Assembly (NCBI GenBank): GCA_016758965.1
Contig: JAEPRB010000140.1
Span: 43,185-107,184, forward strand
Length of the DNA: 64,000 nt
Source of the DNA: Circinella minor
Taxonomy: Eukaryota; Mucoromycota; Mucoromycetes; Mucorales; Lichtheimiaceae
Direction of reading: 5' to 3'
Part shown: piece by piece, positions 28,600 through 39,825 of the stretch
Layout of the letters: the number at the start of each line of letters is the position of its first letter
How positions within the stretch are numbered: position 1 is the first letter of the stretch
The notes under the pieces: model-generated
The model's input: the letters and a program-made list of their open reading frames with translations, nothing else
Database searches by the model: none
Told to the model about the DNA's origin: nothing
Translations under genes and position numbers: made by a program

Positions 28600-30130
28600 T
28601 TACTCGTGAATGAATGTTTCCATTTGAGATGGTGTTAAATCCAAAAAATCAAGAGCCGCCTTGCCTATTTTCTCAACATGCTCTAAATCATCACATTCAG
28701 GAACAGGTTGTTGTACTGTACTTGACCAATATCTACCTGATATTCTTTTTTCTTCTTGTAAAAAAGATGCAAAACATAAATAAAGTGGTGTGATAGCTCC
28801 TTCCGTTGGTGTTAACATAATAAAATCGAATAAATAAGATAAGATCGGTAATGTAAATAGTGTTGTATGTGAAAATAACTTAGTTCTTACAGCACCAGGG
28901 TGATAACCTATTATTATTTATTAATTTATTAATTAAGTTATTAAAGTAAGTAGAAAAAAAAAGAAAAAACTTACAATAAACTTGAATATTATTATTATTA
29001 GTTTGACTTAATTGGTTTTGAAGATATTGAGTAAGAATTGTAACAAATAATTTACTATGTGCATAATGAGTTAATCCATCCAATTCATACTTCTTATGTA
29101 CTAATGATAAATCCAATCGAGGTGAAGCTGCATGAAGTGTTGAACTAGCTGCAAATAAAATTCGACCATCTTTTTTGTTCATCCATGGTAATAATAATAA
29201 TGAAAGATAAAAAGGTGATAAACAATTCTAAAATAATAAAATTGTTATTTATATTTCCAATATCATATATATTAAAAATTTAGAACTTACTGTTTGAAAT
29301 TGTGATTCAAAATTATCTGATGTGATATGACATGGAGTATTCATAATGCCTGCATTATCTTTTCTTAACAAAATAATTAGTATTTGGTCCTTCTTCAAAA
29401 TTTAATAATATAATTACACTTACTAATCAAGATATCAATGCCTCCTTTGGGTATCATTTTTTTAACTTGATCCACAAATTGATAAACACTTTTAAATGAT
29501 GTTAAATCCATAATTAAAAAATCCATATTATCAGATCCTAATTGTATTTTTACTTTCTGTGCAAATTCGATTGAACGTGATGCTAAATTATTAAAAGGTG
29601 ATAATCCATTTTTTTTTCTATTTAATACTATCATACAATTAAAAAAATAATAGTCCATCCTTTCCCTTTCCCCACTTTTTTTTTTACCAATTATCACTTT
29701 AACTCCAGCTTCAAGTAATCCTCTAGCAATTTCTAATCCAATTCCTGAATCTCCACCTATAAATAAAGTATCATTATTATGAGTACTTTTAGATATATCA
29801 GACTTATTGTTTTTGCTTTTTACCTGTGAGAATACATAATCGATTAGATTGTTCGTGTTTTTCTTTAAAAGTATATAAAAATTGTCCAATATCATTTGCT
29901 TTTACTAAACGTCTCCATACAACTGTAGATAAAGTATCCACTATACCAATCGCATACACGCGTAACCATGTCGGTATGAAACTAGGTAAATCATGAATTA
30001 TTTCATTTATTTTTGTTGACCATTGTGATTCTGTTGTTCTTTTACCCAATGGTAAAGGTTCAAATTGTAACCATCGCCAAGTTAATAATATTATAATGAA
30101 GCCTAATATAATAGTAGCTATCATAATCAT
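28600..30130 (-). CDS. Membrane-anchored short-chain dehydrogenase/reductase (retinol-dehydrogenase-like)
   Basis: Exons (minus): 30130-29824, 29756-29688, 29627-29424, 29358-29291, 29227-28975 and 28907-28600; 1209 nt, 402 aa. The N-terminus is a hydrophobic anchor (MIMIATIILGFIIILLTW). The Rossmann NAD(P)-binding motif is split by an intron, CILTG then GDSGIGLEIA. Classical-SDR features follow: DLTS, ILINNAGIM, the catalytic Ser in FAASSTLHA and the YAHSK catalytic Tyr-Lys, then YHPGAVRTKL. The order matches the RDH/DHRS/WWOX-type SDRs that reduce or oxidise lipophilic carbonyls at ER or lipid-droplet membranes; the substrate cannot be read from sequence. About 70 residues between anchor and Rossmann fold are longer than usual. 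Exon 3 uses the acceptor at 29628, since the nearer AG breaks the frame. Confidence 0.9.
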
Positions 30131-30926
30131 TATTTCTTTTTTTTTTTTTTGGGAAATGAAAAAAAAAAGAGAGAGTTTTTGTTTTTGACACGTGCAAAAA
30201 AAAAAGACGTGTTTAATTTACCCAGATTATTCTTTTTTTTATGCAAATAATCATTTCATCATTTTTAACTTTAGAAGAGGTTTGATTAATTATATTTGTA
30301 CTAATATATATACAGTATTCAACGTATCTATTCCTTCCATTAAATACTCAATCTTTATTCTATGTACTAGAACTTGTAAATAATTAATCAAAGAGACCTT
30401 GATATGCCATGGATCCTCCAATTTAGGTACATGAACGCAATTTTTTGATCTCAAGAACAATTTTTTTTAATCACATACTTTTTGACAGCAATTAAAAGTT
30501 GTCTCATCCTCCGATCGAGCTTGCTTCAATATTCTACAGTCTTTAATAACTCTTAATACTTGATAATATGATCTGAGAAATTTCATAAAAATACAAGAAT
30601 GAAATCATTTTCTTTTTGGGGGGGTAAGAAATATCATTGAAAATGTATAATTGATTATATCATGTTCGAAGGGGTAGTAATAATGAAAAATAACAGCAAA
30701 TGGTTATCCTTTAAGATGTGTGAGGGTGTCAATGCATGCGATTTTCATATTGTGTGCTAAATAGCTATTATACAAATTAACGGCGTCCTTCTTTACGACC
30801 AACACAATACTTGTGACGTCCGCATCCTTCTTCTTGCCTGAGGCCCTTTCCAACTTTTCAAATATGCACACGATCGTTTTGATTCCTTGTTTTGTTGAGG
30901 ATCGAGCTCAGAGAGCGGTGGATATA
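30131..30926. other. Accessory spacer with minus-strand protein-like fragment
   Basis: No intact gene. On the minus strand an ATG-less frame from about 30918 to 30710 reads protein-like, including LERASGKKKDADVTSIVL, and ends in TAA; it abuts the transposon at 30927. A second minus frame here continues the broken ORF on the far side of the transposon (see pseudogene 31675-31925). Confidence 0.4.
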
Positions 30927-31672
30927 CAGTCACCGCTCGCTATAACGATATTCGATATAACGATAGGGTTTTGGAGTGCAAGACAGATTAAGCAGGGAAA
31001 TATCGTTATATCGAGCGGACAAATAACATCTTTATTTTTTTAAAAAAGGAAATAATACTAGTTTGTTGGGCATTTTTTTATGTTCTAACTTTAGTTCTTA
31101 AACATTTTTGTCAAGTCTTAATAATTTGAATATCAAATTTATCTTCAGGCACCGTCTTTTCCAAAAAAAAGAAAGCAAGTGATATTTTGCTTATGCTTCT
31201 TTCTTATAAAATTAGATTTTTTTCCCCCAATTATGCTTGTCTACGTAACTTTTTCTTTGTCAATTGGCATGGATTTGTAAACAATAATACGTAAATGGTT
31301 TTTGATGCTTATCATAATATGATACTCGCATTTTTTTCTTATATCATACGTAGGGGATCAGCATTTTTAATTATATGCGATTATGTGGTTGTAATTCAGT
31401 CAGAAGTAATAAGACAAGGAATATTTAACAAAGAAAACTGTACAAAAAAAAAGAACTGTTTTATTTTTATTGCTTATTTTTATTATGGACAATATAAAGT
31501 TCTAAAGTTTAGTCTTTTTACAAGACATATAGATACAAATAAGGCCAAGCACATATGGATGACATTTTATCCAATCATTATAACTCAGGTCAAGAATTCG
31601 ATATAACGATAATTCGATATAACGATACACTTTTGGTCTGACGGGGTGTATCGTTATATCGAGCGGTGACTG
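30927..31672 (+). mobile_element. Non-autonomous DNA transposon copy A (Tc1/mariner-pogo-like MITE, 746 bp)
   Basis: Flanked by TA on both sides (30925-30926 and 31673-31674). Left end begins CAGTCACCGCTCGCTATAAC and the right end is its inverted match, ending GAGCGGTGACTG. Several subterminal copies of TATAACGATA (or TCGTTATA inverted) lie within about 100 bp of each end. The same element occurs in opposite orientation at 55993-56781. TA target duplication and a CAGT start are typical of Tc1/mariner-superfamily (pogo-like) elements. The interior has no recognisable transposase, so it must be mobilised in trans. It carries a 43-bp shorter left end than copy B, lacking one subterminal repeat unit. 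Confidence 0.85.
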
Positions 31673-31674
31673 TA

Positions 31675-31925
31675 GTACGAATTGTATGTGATGGTAAATT
31701 ACTGTTTTTGATAGCACATTGAACGTCAGTTGATTTTAGCAGATACTCCAGAATAATTGCTTGGTTTTGTCGACTATATGTCCTATGACATATTATTCGC
31801 AACAATAAGCTAATCAAGTCCTCTAGTGATGTAACTTTGGCATTCAGCCGTGATTGCATGTGATAGTACTCCAAAGGATGAGAACACCGAAAGCCACCAA
31901 CTGCAAACCGTTTAGATTCGAAAGA
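31675..31925 (-). pseudogene. Open frame between an in-frame TGA and transposon copy A
   Basis: On the minus strand the frame stays open for 84 codons from 31925 to the TA at 31673-31674, in exactly the same frame as the upstream F-box-like exon that stops at TGA 31926-31928. It reads protein-like (LNAKVTSLEDLISLLLRII, then LPSHTIRT at the insertion). Removing the transposon and one TA lets the frame continue about 20 more codons (IHRSLSSILNKTRNQND) on the far side. Family not recognised. Either the upstream gene has lost its 3' part through a nonsense mutation and the insertion, or this is a separate decayed exon. Confidence 0.5.
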
Positions 31926-33696
31926 TCATGGTAATGAAGCATGGCGTTTGCTGTAATTTCTTAACAGGCGTACAGATTGTACATACTCCACCCCATTTAC
32001 CGGTCCGTTAACTGTAAACTCTTTATCTTGTAGTAGGTCCTCCGCCATATCAGCAGGAATGGGACTCCCCATGAATCCCTTTTTTTTTCGACTGCCTTTT
32101 TCACCATAGTAACCGCTAATGGCCAGTATTTCAATCTGTCCAGACCTAATAACCAATTGATAATATGGATTACCAAAGTCACTGCGTTCCAAAATCATTA
32201 CTTTTGGAGTTGTAATGGGGTTAATGATTCTTTTGTGCGCACCGTCATCAATAGAGAAATCGTTGGCAAAAAATACATCGACTTGAGTAAGAAGTACCCA
32301 ATGTAGATCACCAATTAACACTGATTCCACAAGTTTTGATGCATAATTTGCGATGCACTTGTTTACAGTATCTTGATGATCAATTCCTTTGACACGTTGT
32401 GTGGTAGTTTTGTTTGGTCAGACCAAAGATAAGGTTCATGTGATTTGTGAATTAGAATTGATCCTTGAGTGGTCATGTGACCATTCAAGTATGTATAAAT
32501 ATGGGCGGGTTAGCCGCGAATTAATAAATCTTTATCTTTTCTACCTCTTTCACTTTTACTTTTACCTTTTTCTTTTCTTTTATTTTGACAGACTTTTCAA
32601 CAAGGGGATCTCCACCACGTGTCACCTTGTACTAAACTTGCATCCCATTCAAAACCATTTGTGATAGTATGGTAGGTAGTATCATTTGTCAACAGTTTAT
32701 CCAATGCTGGGGGAAGCTGGATACGTGTGTGTATTGTATGATTACCCAACATACATTCACCTAAAAAATAGTACTTAATTGGTTAGCATATGTGTATAGT
32801 TGTTTATGAATATATTTGCTCTTCTCTTCCATCTTATCCTCTCCCATCTTATTTACCACGGTCAATGGCTTCTATTTTTCTTCTCTTGAATTCCTCTTCC
32901 AATGACGGTGGACACACATATAATTCGTGTATTGGTCGTTTTAGAACCCGTGAAATAGAAATACTTTTTGGAGACGTGTGTACAGGTAATCGTAAATAAA
33001 GGGTATAGTAATTGCTGTTGGTGTTACTACTATTGTTACTGTTGTTGTCGTTGTTGAGGTTAGGTGTACCAAAACTATTATTATCATTTTTATTATTTTG
33101 ATTGTTGTTGTTGTTGTTGTTGTTGTGATCCAATGAATCTGTATGGCTGTTAATGTTAAGATCAGGTATATCTGTATGATCAATATTACCATTATTTTCA
33201 TTGTTGTTGTTGTAGTAGTTGTTGCTACATGGATTTGTATTTTCGAATTCGATGATAACGCTGTCATTGCGACGCGTCAAAAACCTTACAATAAATGGTT
33301 CATTCTTTTTCAAGATCACTCCCTTGTTGAATACAATATAATCGAAATTTCGAAATTTCTTCAAAGCGTGGATGAGTTCAACAGAGGATAAGGGCCGTGG
33401 AAGATCTTTATATTCAACAATAATTGAACCTACAATATCAAAAGCTAAATGTGTTGGACATGCCTGTTTCAAAGATAAAAAACGAATTTCTTGAGTGTTC
33501 AGGTGACAGCAGGCGTCTTAGAAACCCAGGCAAGGCAAGACACTCAGACGAACTTGCAGGATAACATGAAAGAAATGCGATCGTTCCAACTTGTGAGATT
33601 GTTGTAAATCAAATAGGTGACTTCGTAAGGAAGAGACCATGGTCTTTGAAAACTTCCATTTTTAGGTACACCAAATTCGAGGGATGTTTTTGTCAT
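31926..33696 (-). CDS. F-box-like, Asn-rich protein of unknown function (possibly truncated)
   Basis: Exons (minus): 33696-33550, 33463-32857, 32760-32626 and 32386-31926; 1350 nt, 449 aa. The first exon has an F-box-like segment, LPYEVTYLIYNNLTSWNDRI then SFMLSCKF; F-box proteins link substrates to SCF ubiquitin ligases. The next part is unrecognised, interrupted by an Asn/Asp-rich low-complexity stretch of about 80 residues (Asn runs near residues 130-210). A motif KRPIHELYVCPPSLEEEFKR closes exon 2. The first donor (GTCTGA) is weak and was chosen by frame; the other two junctions are good. Coding-like sequence continues in frame past the TGA (previous entry), so this may be a truncated pseudogene. 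No transposase signature. Confidence 0.5.
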
Positions 33697-35797
33697 AACG
33701 TATGAATGAAACAGGAGGAAAAGATAATGTTATAGGAGGTGGTAATAATGAATAAAGAAAGAGATGGTTTGGTGTAGGACTTCGAATCGTCCCACTAATT
33801 TCATATACACACACTGCCAAAATGGTTTATGGGATACATGGTGGGAACTAGGGGTTGATTATTTAGTGGCATAAATAGCACTGTGCATTATTTCAAGGAT
33901 TAACTGCTAGAACCGGTTATAGGGATTTGAAACAGCGACCGAATTTTAAAAGATCAGTATCCTTCTATCTTCATTTATTTATTTGTTATAGTTTAACATG
34001 CTTTATTTTTTTTTATTTTTTTAGCATTATTGTATGATTTTTGAGGTATTAGGATATATTTTTGAAAATATTCTCTGGACCTAGTTAAAGGATCAAAGGA
34101 TGAAATTCAAGGATTAACTCTTGAAAGCGACAGCTAAAATTTCTCTGGTTCTAGTTCAAGGATCTGATCATCCTTGAAATTTAATTTTTCAAGGGTGGAA
34201 TTGGGCACAGTGTATACAGCATTAACATTATTTACAAAAACCAGATATAAATGAATAGTTATATAAATATAATCAACGCATTACAGATATAACCAATACT
34301 GTAATCGACAACACCATCATCAGCATCATCAACCTCCACTCTCATCTTAAACACAATAACATCGACAGTCATATACGCCATCGAAAAAGGATATATCTTC
34401 CCCACCGATCCTCTCCAAAAAAAATCATCGCTACCTTATACGAATCAACATCAAAAGAACTATTAACTCTAAAATCATTAGGAGAGAGTTAAGTGTAGGG
34501 TACATATGAGAGGATTTATGCAAATCATCGACTATAATCTCAAGTCCCCTTTTCTTCAAATATCAGTATGGGAACCAAGTTGAAGCTTTTAAAACGAATG
34601 ATCGATTATTTTCAAAATCATTCCCATGTTGATAAAACTATTACCTGTCAGTGGAAACATTAAAAACGGTATGCTCATTCGAAAATGATTCGCCAGGGCG
34701 TCGTTGGGCAGTTTTACAAAAGAACAAAGGGAAATCTTATAAGGTAATATTCTAAAACCAATGTCAAAACTATTTTGTTCCCAGTGTCTTGTAATCCATC
34801 ATCCCCATTTAACCAAAGAGATGTAAATATGACTGATGAAATCATGGGAAAACTTTCAACATGTAACAGGAAATAAACTTTAGGTAAGTCAAAAATATAT
34901 CATACAAACTACTATATAAACTTGACAGACTAACATTTTATTATATATATCTTTATATACCTTTAATCTGTTGATTCTCATGTTTATTTAGTTTCAATTG
35001 ACTATATGCTGGACTATCCTCATGTATACCCATCTTGTGAAAGGCTTGTTATAGAAGAAATGTTCTGCTATTAAAAGAACACTCATTGATACTTTCAGTT
35101 TCAAGAACGAAATTCAATTATTGGGTTCATATAATTTGCAATCGGATGACCCATTACTTGAAAAATTTGATTGTAAAGAAAAAAAATAGTAATCTGATGA
35201 CAACAAGACGAATCAAGCAAAAAATTAAGTCGGATGGTAATATGATAATACTACCATCCGTAATAATATAATACACCGATCTAAGTCAAACACAACCATA
35301 TCAAACAAACTATATCAAATAAAAACTATAAAACAATATATAATTATATAATATGTATCAATATAAAACATAAATGTATATAAGCCAAAATGTTTTAGAT
35401 ATTATTGTCTGTGATGTTTATTCTTTATGATACTTTCATTAATCAAAAGTATTACGTACATCGGTAAAGAGGGTTTAAATAAAAGATATTCAAGTTCTCT
35501 GATAAATAAAAAATAATATCAACTTATAATCTTATTGTGAGAACCTTATAATATCATATTATCAAGTATCAAGAGTTATTAAAGACTGTAGGATAGTAAG
35601 GCACGACCAAAGACAGCGGAGTCAAATTAAACACAGTCCTGAGGGAATGGCACCACCCGCAGGATGGCACGACTTTTTGGTTGCTGTCCTTACTTTTTAT
35701 TCAGAAAAAAAAAAAGAACCGATCAAACCTGCTTTTGTCCTTATTCCTCAACACTAAAAAAAATAAAATAATAAAAAAAGGCGTCTCTCATTTAAAT
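33697..35797. other. Accessory non-coding region with decayed protein-like fragments
   Basis: 2.1 kb with fewer homopolymers than elsewhere. Plus-strand fragments look protein-like but are broken by stops, for example SFENDSPGRRWAVLQKNKG-type text near 34670-34735 and KRTLIDTFSFKNEIQLLGSY near 35070-35190. Short AAGGAT-containing repeats (AAGGATTA, CAAGGATC) recur around 33895-34200. A partial inverted repeat (GTAAGGCACGACCAAAGACA against TTTTGGTTGCTGTCCTTAC) lies at about 35598-35693. No family recognised; likely degraded mobile or orphan genes. Confidence 0.4.
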
Positions 35798-37959
35798 ATG
35801 ATGCCAAATACGCAAATAGAAACTGGTGATACTACAATTCCAACAAATGATAATGATCAACAAACAATCAACAATGATAAAAAACAACAAGAAGAAACAC
35901 CTCAATTAAACGTACAACCATCTAATAATAAAAATAATAGTGATATTACTGATAACAATAATAATATTTGTAACAATCGACTACAACACGAGTTACCCAT
36001 CTTGAAACAATTTGTTGACATTTTATTAAAGTACAAGCAAAAAAAAAAAACCTTTCTGTTCTTTTTTTTTCATTATTATTATTAATATCATATTAAGTGG
36101 TTCCAGATATATATATATATACAGACACGCTTATTATTATTATTATTATTTTATTATTTAGAACGGATAAATACGGTATTTTGGATTTATTAGATAACAA
36201 TGATCCAATTACAGTGGAAGCGATAGAAGCAAAACTTGTTGACTATACAAGCTTAACTGAATTCAAGGTAATAACATTGATTGATTCTTCTTCTCTTTCT
36301 GTCTCCTCTCTTTATTATATAGTATAATATATAACCAAGATAGATATATATAGCATGATATACAATTGGCTTTTCGTACAGTATTACCTAAATTAGACGA
36401 TCAACACCGAGATGCTTTTGATAAATTGCATGAATTTGCTATGACAACATTACAATTCGAAAGTCAACGATTGAAACGAAAATTTCTTCAAATAGATAAT
36501 GATACAATGGATATGGAAGAGGAGGATGAAATAGAAGATGAAGAAAAACAAATAGCACTTTTTCGTTCAACTATGGATGGATTTATATTTACAAATGCTA
36601 TACCAAGTTCTTTTATTGATAAGACAAAAGAAAAACTTCGTAAGATAATATATTTATATATATATAAATGTTTTTTTTGGGGGGTGTTTGAAAATCATTA
36701 ACTTATAATATATATATATATATGTGTGTATGTGTGTCTACATTGAACAGCTGCTGGTGTTCAAGAATTAGCTATATACCCTACACCTGCAACAACCGAA
36801 GTTCCAACATTAAGAAATACAATTCCTCCACCACCAAGATTTCCATCAAGGATACATCGACATGAAGATAAACAAACGGTTCCAAGTAAAGTAACTCATT
36901 TTCTTTACCCCACCTCGTTTTTTTTAAAAAAAGAGATATTTACTAATAATTATAAAAAAAAAACATTATTTATTAGTTCAATGGTTAGATTATGGTGTAT
37001 TCTCAAGTTTTGCTCCTACACGTGATTCAAATCAAGCTAATGTATCATATGAACATACTTATATGGGTCGTGTGGCTAAACGATTTAGAAAATGGGAAAA
37101 GAAACAACGAAGTTTACAAACATTAGGAAAACCAACAAGTCCTCCAAAATCTGTTTTGCAACTACAACAACAACAACAACAAATCAACAACAATAATATG
37201 AAAGACGAGAGTAATAACAATGACAGTGATAATAATAACAAAGGAGATGAAATTGATACACAATGGCTTAAAGAACAAGGATTAGATGTAGAAGCTATTA
37301 TGGAAGCAACACAAAATGGAACAATGAATATAGATGATTTTATTGGCAATGATGAACAAGATATAGAAGGAATTTTAGAACGAAATAGTGAATTATTAAC
37401 CTATTTATCTCAATATCAAGACTATCGATTTGGTCTTGGTGATGCTCGATGGGGAAATATAGATGAAATTGAACGAAATATTGGTAAAATTGAATATATA
37501 TTTATTTCATTCATTTATTTATTTTCGCTGATAAACATTTGTGTTGTTGTATATTATCTAGCCAAAGCATTAGAAAAACGAATGCATAAATTAGCATCCA
37601 AAGTACAACCAAAAGATCTTACAGATTCTTCAGCAGTGGAAGCAGCTATGGATCGATTACCTTTAAAAGAACCAGCTTATCGAGGAACTTTACCACCTAA
37701 TAAATTCTTTGCATACCCAACTCAAGAAAAATTGGAACCTATTCCACCTTTAGCTAATATGTTACCTGGTTATGCAAAAGAACATTGGCGATTAGTAGAA
37801 GTTGCACCTGTTCCTATGAAAACTTCTAATAATAATAATCATTATTCTCATCCATATCCATATTATCATCCACAACAACAACAACAACAACAACGAACAC
37901 AGCCTCATTCATCAGCATCTAATTCTTCTTCTCCTTATCGTGCTTCACCATCAAAATAA
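35798..37959 (+). CDS. Bromodomain-like nuclear protein (possible RSC/SWI-SNF accessory subunit)
   Basis: Exons: 35798-36030, 36162-36267, 36354-36639, 36751-36885, 36977-37483 and 37562-37959; 1665 nt, 554 aa. The N-terminus is polar and Asn/Gln-rich. Residues about 70-130 (LKQFVDILLKTDKYGILDLL, DYTSLTEFKHDIQLAFRTVL) resemble a divergent bromodomain with the F-x-x-D-I-x-L-x-F helix C pattern, though the canonical acetyl-lysine Asn is not obvious. Further on are an acidic stretch, then YGVFSSFAPTRDSNQANVSY and a conserved-looking C-terminal block (GDARWGNIDEIERNIAKALE, EPAYRGTLPPNKFFAYPT), ending in His/Gln-rich tracts. The layout recalls fungal Rsc58-type remodeller subunits, but I cannot confirm this. 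The start is the first ATG pair upstream of the conserved part. Confidence 0.65.
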
Positions 37960-38173
37960 TTTTTTTTCTTTCTTTTGATAATATAAAGTAGAATTTATTA
38001 TTCCTCAAAAAAAAAAAATCAGGCACCAATATATTGAAGAGAAAGAGGCTTAGCTTAGCGAGCGGAATTACCCCCCCTCTAACTGATGAAAAAAAAAATA
38101 ATAAATTGAACAAAAAAACTTGAAAATAAAAATTTTTCCTTCTCTTTTTTTTTTTTCTTCCACTTTTAAAAAA
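37960..38173 (+). promoter_or_regulatory. RPS9 upstream region with pyrimidine tract
   Basis: 214 bp between the previous stop and the RPS9 ATG. It contains CCCCCCTC near 38071-38079 and a long T/C tract (about 38136-38164) immediately before the start, a common feature of ribosomal-protein leaders. No specific factor site is claimed. Confidence 0.35.
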
Positions 38174-38846
38174 ATGACGGGTGCTTACAGAACTTACAGC
38201 AAGACATACAAGGTCCCCAAACGTCCTTATGAATCCGCTCGTCTTGACCAAGAATTGAAATTGGTTGGTGAATATGGTTTAAAGAACAAGAAGGAAGTAT
38301 GGCGTGTTGGATTAACTCTTTCCAAGATTCGTCGTGCTGCTCGTGAATTGCTTACTCTTGATGAAAAAGATCCCCGTCGTCTTTTCGAAGGTAATGCTTT
38401 AATTCGTCGTTTGGTTCGTATTGGTGTATTGGATGAATCGCGCATGAAACTTGATTTCGTTTTGTCTTTAAAGATTGAAGACTTTTTGGAACGTCGTTTA
38501 CAAACTCAAGTTTTCAAGTCTGGTTTGGCCAAGTCTATCCATCACGCTCGTGTCTTGATTCGTCAACGTCACATTCGTGTTGGTAAGCAAATTGTCAATG
38601 TTCCTTCCTTCATTGTTCGTTTGGTATGTTAATTTTCTCTTTTTTTTTTTTTCAAAGAAAATAGTATGTTCTATATGATCTTTATTAACATATTTCTTTT
38701 TATTTTTTTAACAAATATAATAGGATTCTCAAAAGCACATTGATTTTGCTTTGACCTCTCCTTATGGTGGTGGTCGTGCTGGTCGCGTCAAGAGAAAGAG
38801 AGCTGCTGCCGCTGCTGGTGGTGAAGAAGAAGAAGATGAAGAGTAA
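38174..38846 (+). CDS. RPS9: 40S ribosomal protein S9 (uS4)
   Basis: Exons: 38174-38623 and 38724-38846; 573 nt, 190 aa (human 194). Structural protein of the small subunit body, binding 18S rRNA and needed for decoding fidelity. The N-terminus [20 protein letters not shown] and the S4 RNA-binding domain ([20 protein letters not shown], then [18 protein letters not shown]) are unmistakable. The C-terminus is the expected basic [12 protein letters not shown] followed by Ala/Gly and an acidic EEEEDEE tail. The single intron splits the S4 domain after IVRL. Codon use is biased toward CGT, AAG and GTC/ATC compared with neighbours, as for PAB1. Confidence 0.98.
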
Positions 38847-39825
38847 ATCTTTTTCTAAAAAAAACTATTTTTTTTTGGTTTTTTGTTTCTTCCTTTGGCT
38901 GTTGTAATGAACCTTTGCATTTCCGTTCAAAAAAAAAATAATAAAAAAAGATGTTTTTTATCATCTACTTCAATTTTTTTTTAATATATATACCATATAT
39001 ATATATTGGATTGCAAAGCACCTGTTATTTTTTTTTTCTTAAAAAAGAGACAGTATCATTTCACAACAAGCAATTTTGAATTTTTTTTTGTTTTCCATTC
39101 AGGTAAGTAATATATTTTATTGGGAAACTTAAAAAAAAGAAAAAAAAAGTTCTTTTGGGAATAATAATAAGAGAGAGAGAGAGAGGGAAGAGATAACATA
39201 TTTTTATTATTGTGCTTTGCTCATGTTTAAATTTGTTTGTTTTTTTATGCAGTTAAAAAAGAAGAGACTATTATTTGTTTCTTTTTTTCTCTCTTTCTCT
39301 CTCTCTTATTATTTATTTATTTCTTTTTTTTTCTTTTATTATTCAAATTGCTTTTTGTGATTATTCTGTTTTTTCTTTTTTAAAATTGGTGTTGGTTTTT
39401 TTTTTAAATTGGTGTGTTTTTTTATCTAGTGTCTTTTTTTTATTGGGGTGATGTGATGAAATGTTATAAGATAAAAAAGTGTTGTATGTGTTGTTAAATA
39501 AAATAAAAGTAGATTTTTATAATGCTAAAAGTAATAATAATAATAATAGTATTTAATAATAAAAAAGAATAACTTAACTACAGTCTGACTACCATTTCAG
39601 AGGGAATGATATGTTTTTTTGGTGTTGTGTTCATTGTTAAATTTGAAAAAAAATGGCGTTGTTTTTGTTGTTTTCGAGTAGTATATATATATATATATGG
39701 TAATGCGGGGTGGTTGTAAAAAAAAAAGTAGATTATTGGGATTGGGGGGGATAAGAAAGTTTATATAATGCCAAAACAAAAAAAAAATAATAAAAATAAT
39801 AAAAATAATAAAAATAATAATAAAA
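38847..39825. other. Intergenic region between converging RPS9 and GPCR
   Basis: Nearly 1 kb of T-rich RPS9 3' sequence, GA and TC repeats near 39171-39186 and 39290-39306, TA repeat near 39681-39698, and an ATA/AAT repeat just past the receptor stop codon. No gene found. Confidence 0.6.

Noticed and set aside
30813..31606. Open frames spanning or inside transposon copy A as a transposase
   Set aside because: Short, without DDE/D or helix-turn-helix motifs, and not conserved with copy B in frame; the element is treated as non-autonomous.
32941..33391. Thr/Ile- and Val-rich open frames opposite or shifted to the Asn-rich exon
   Set aside because: Frame-shifted or antisense readings of the AAT/AAC repeats in the F-box-like gene.
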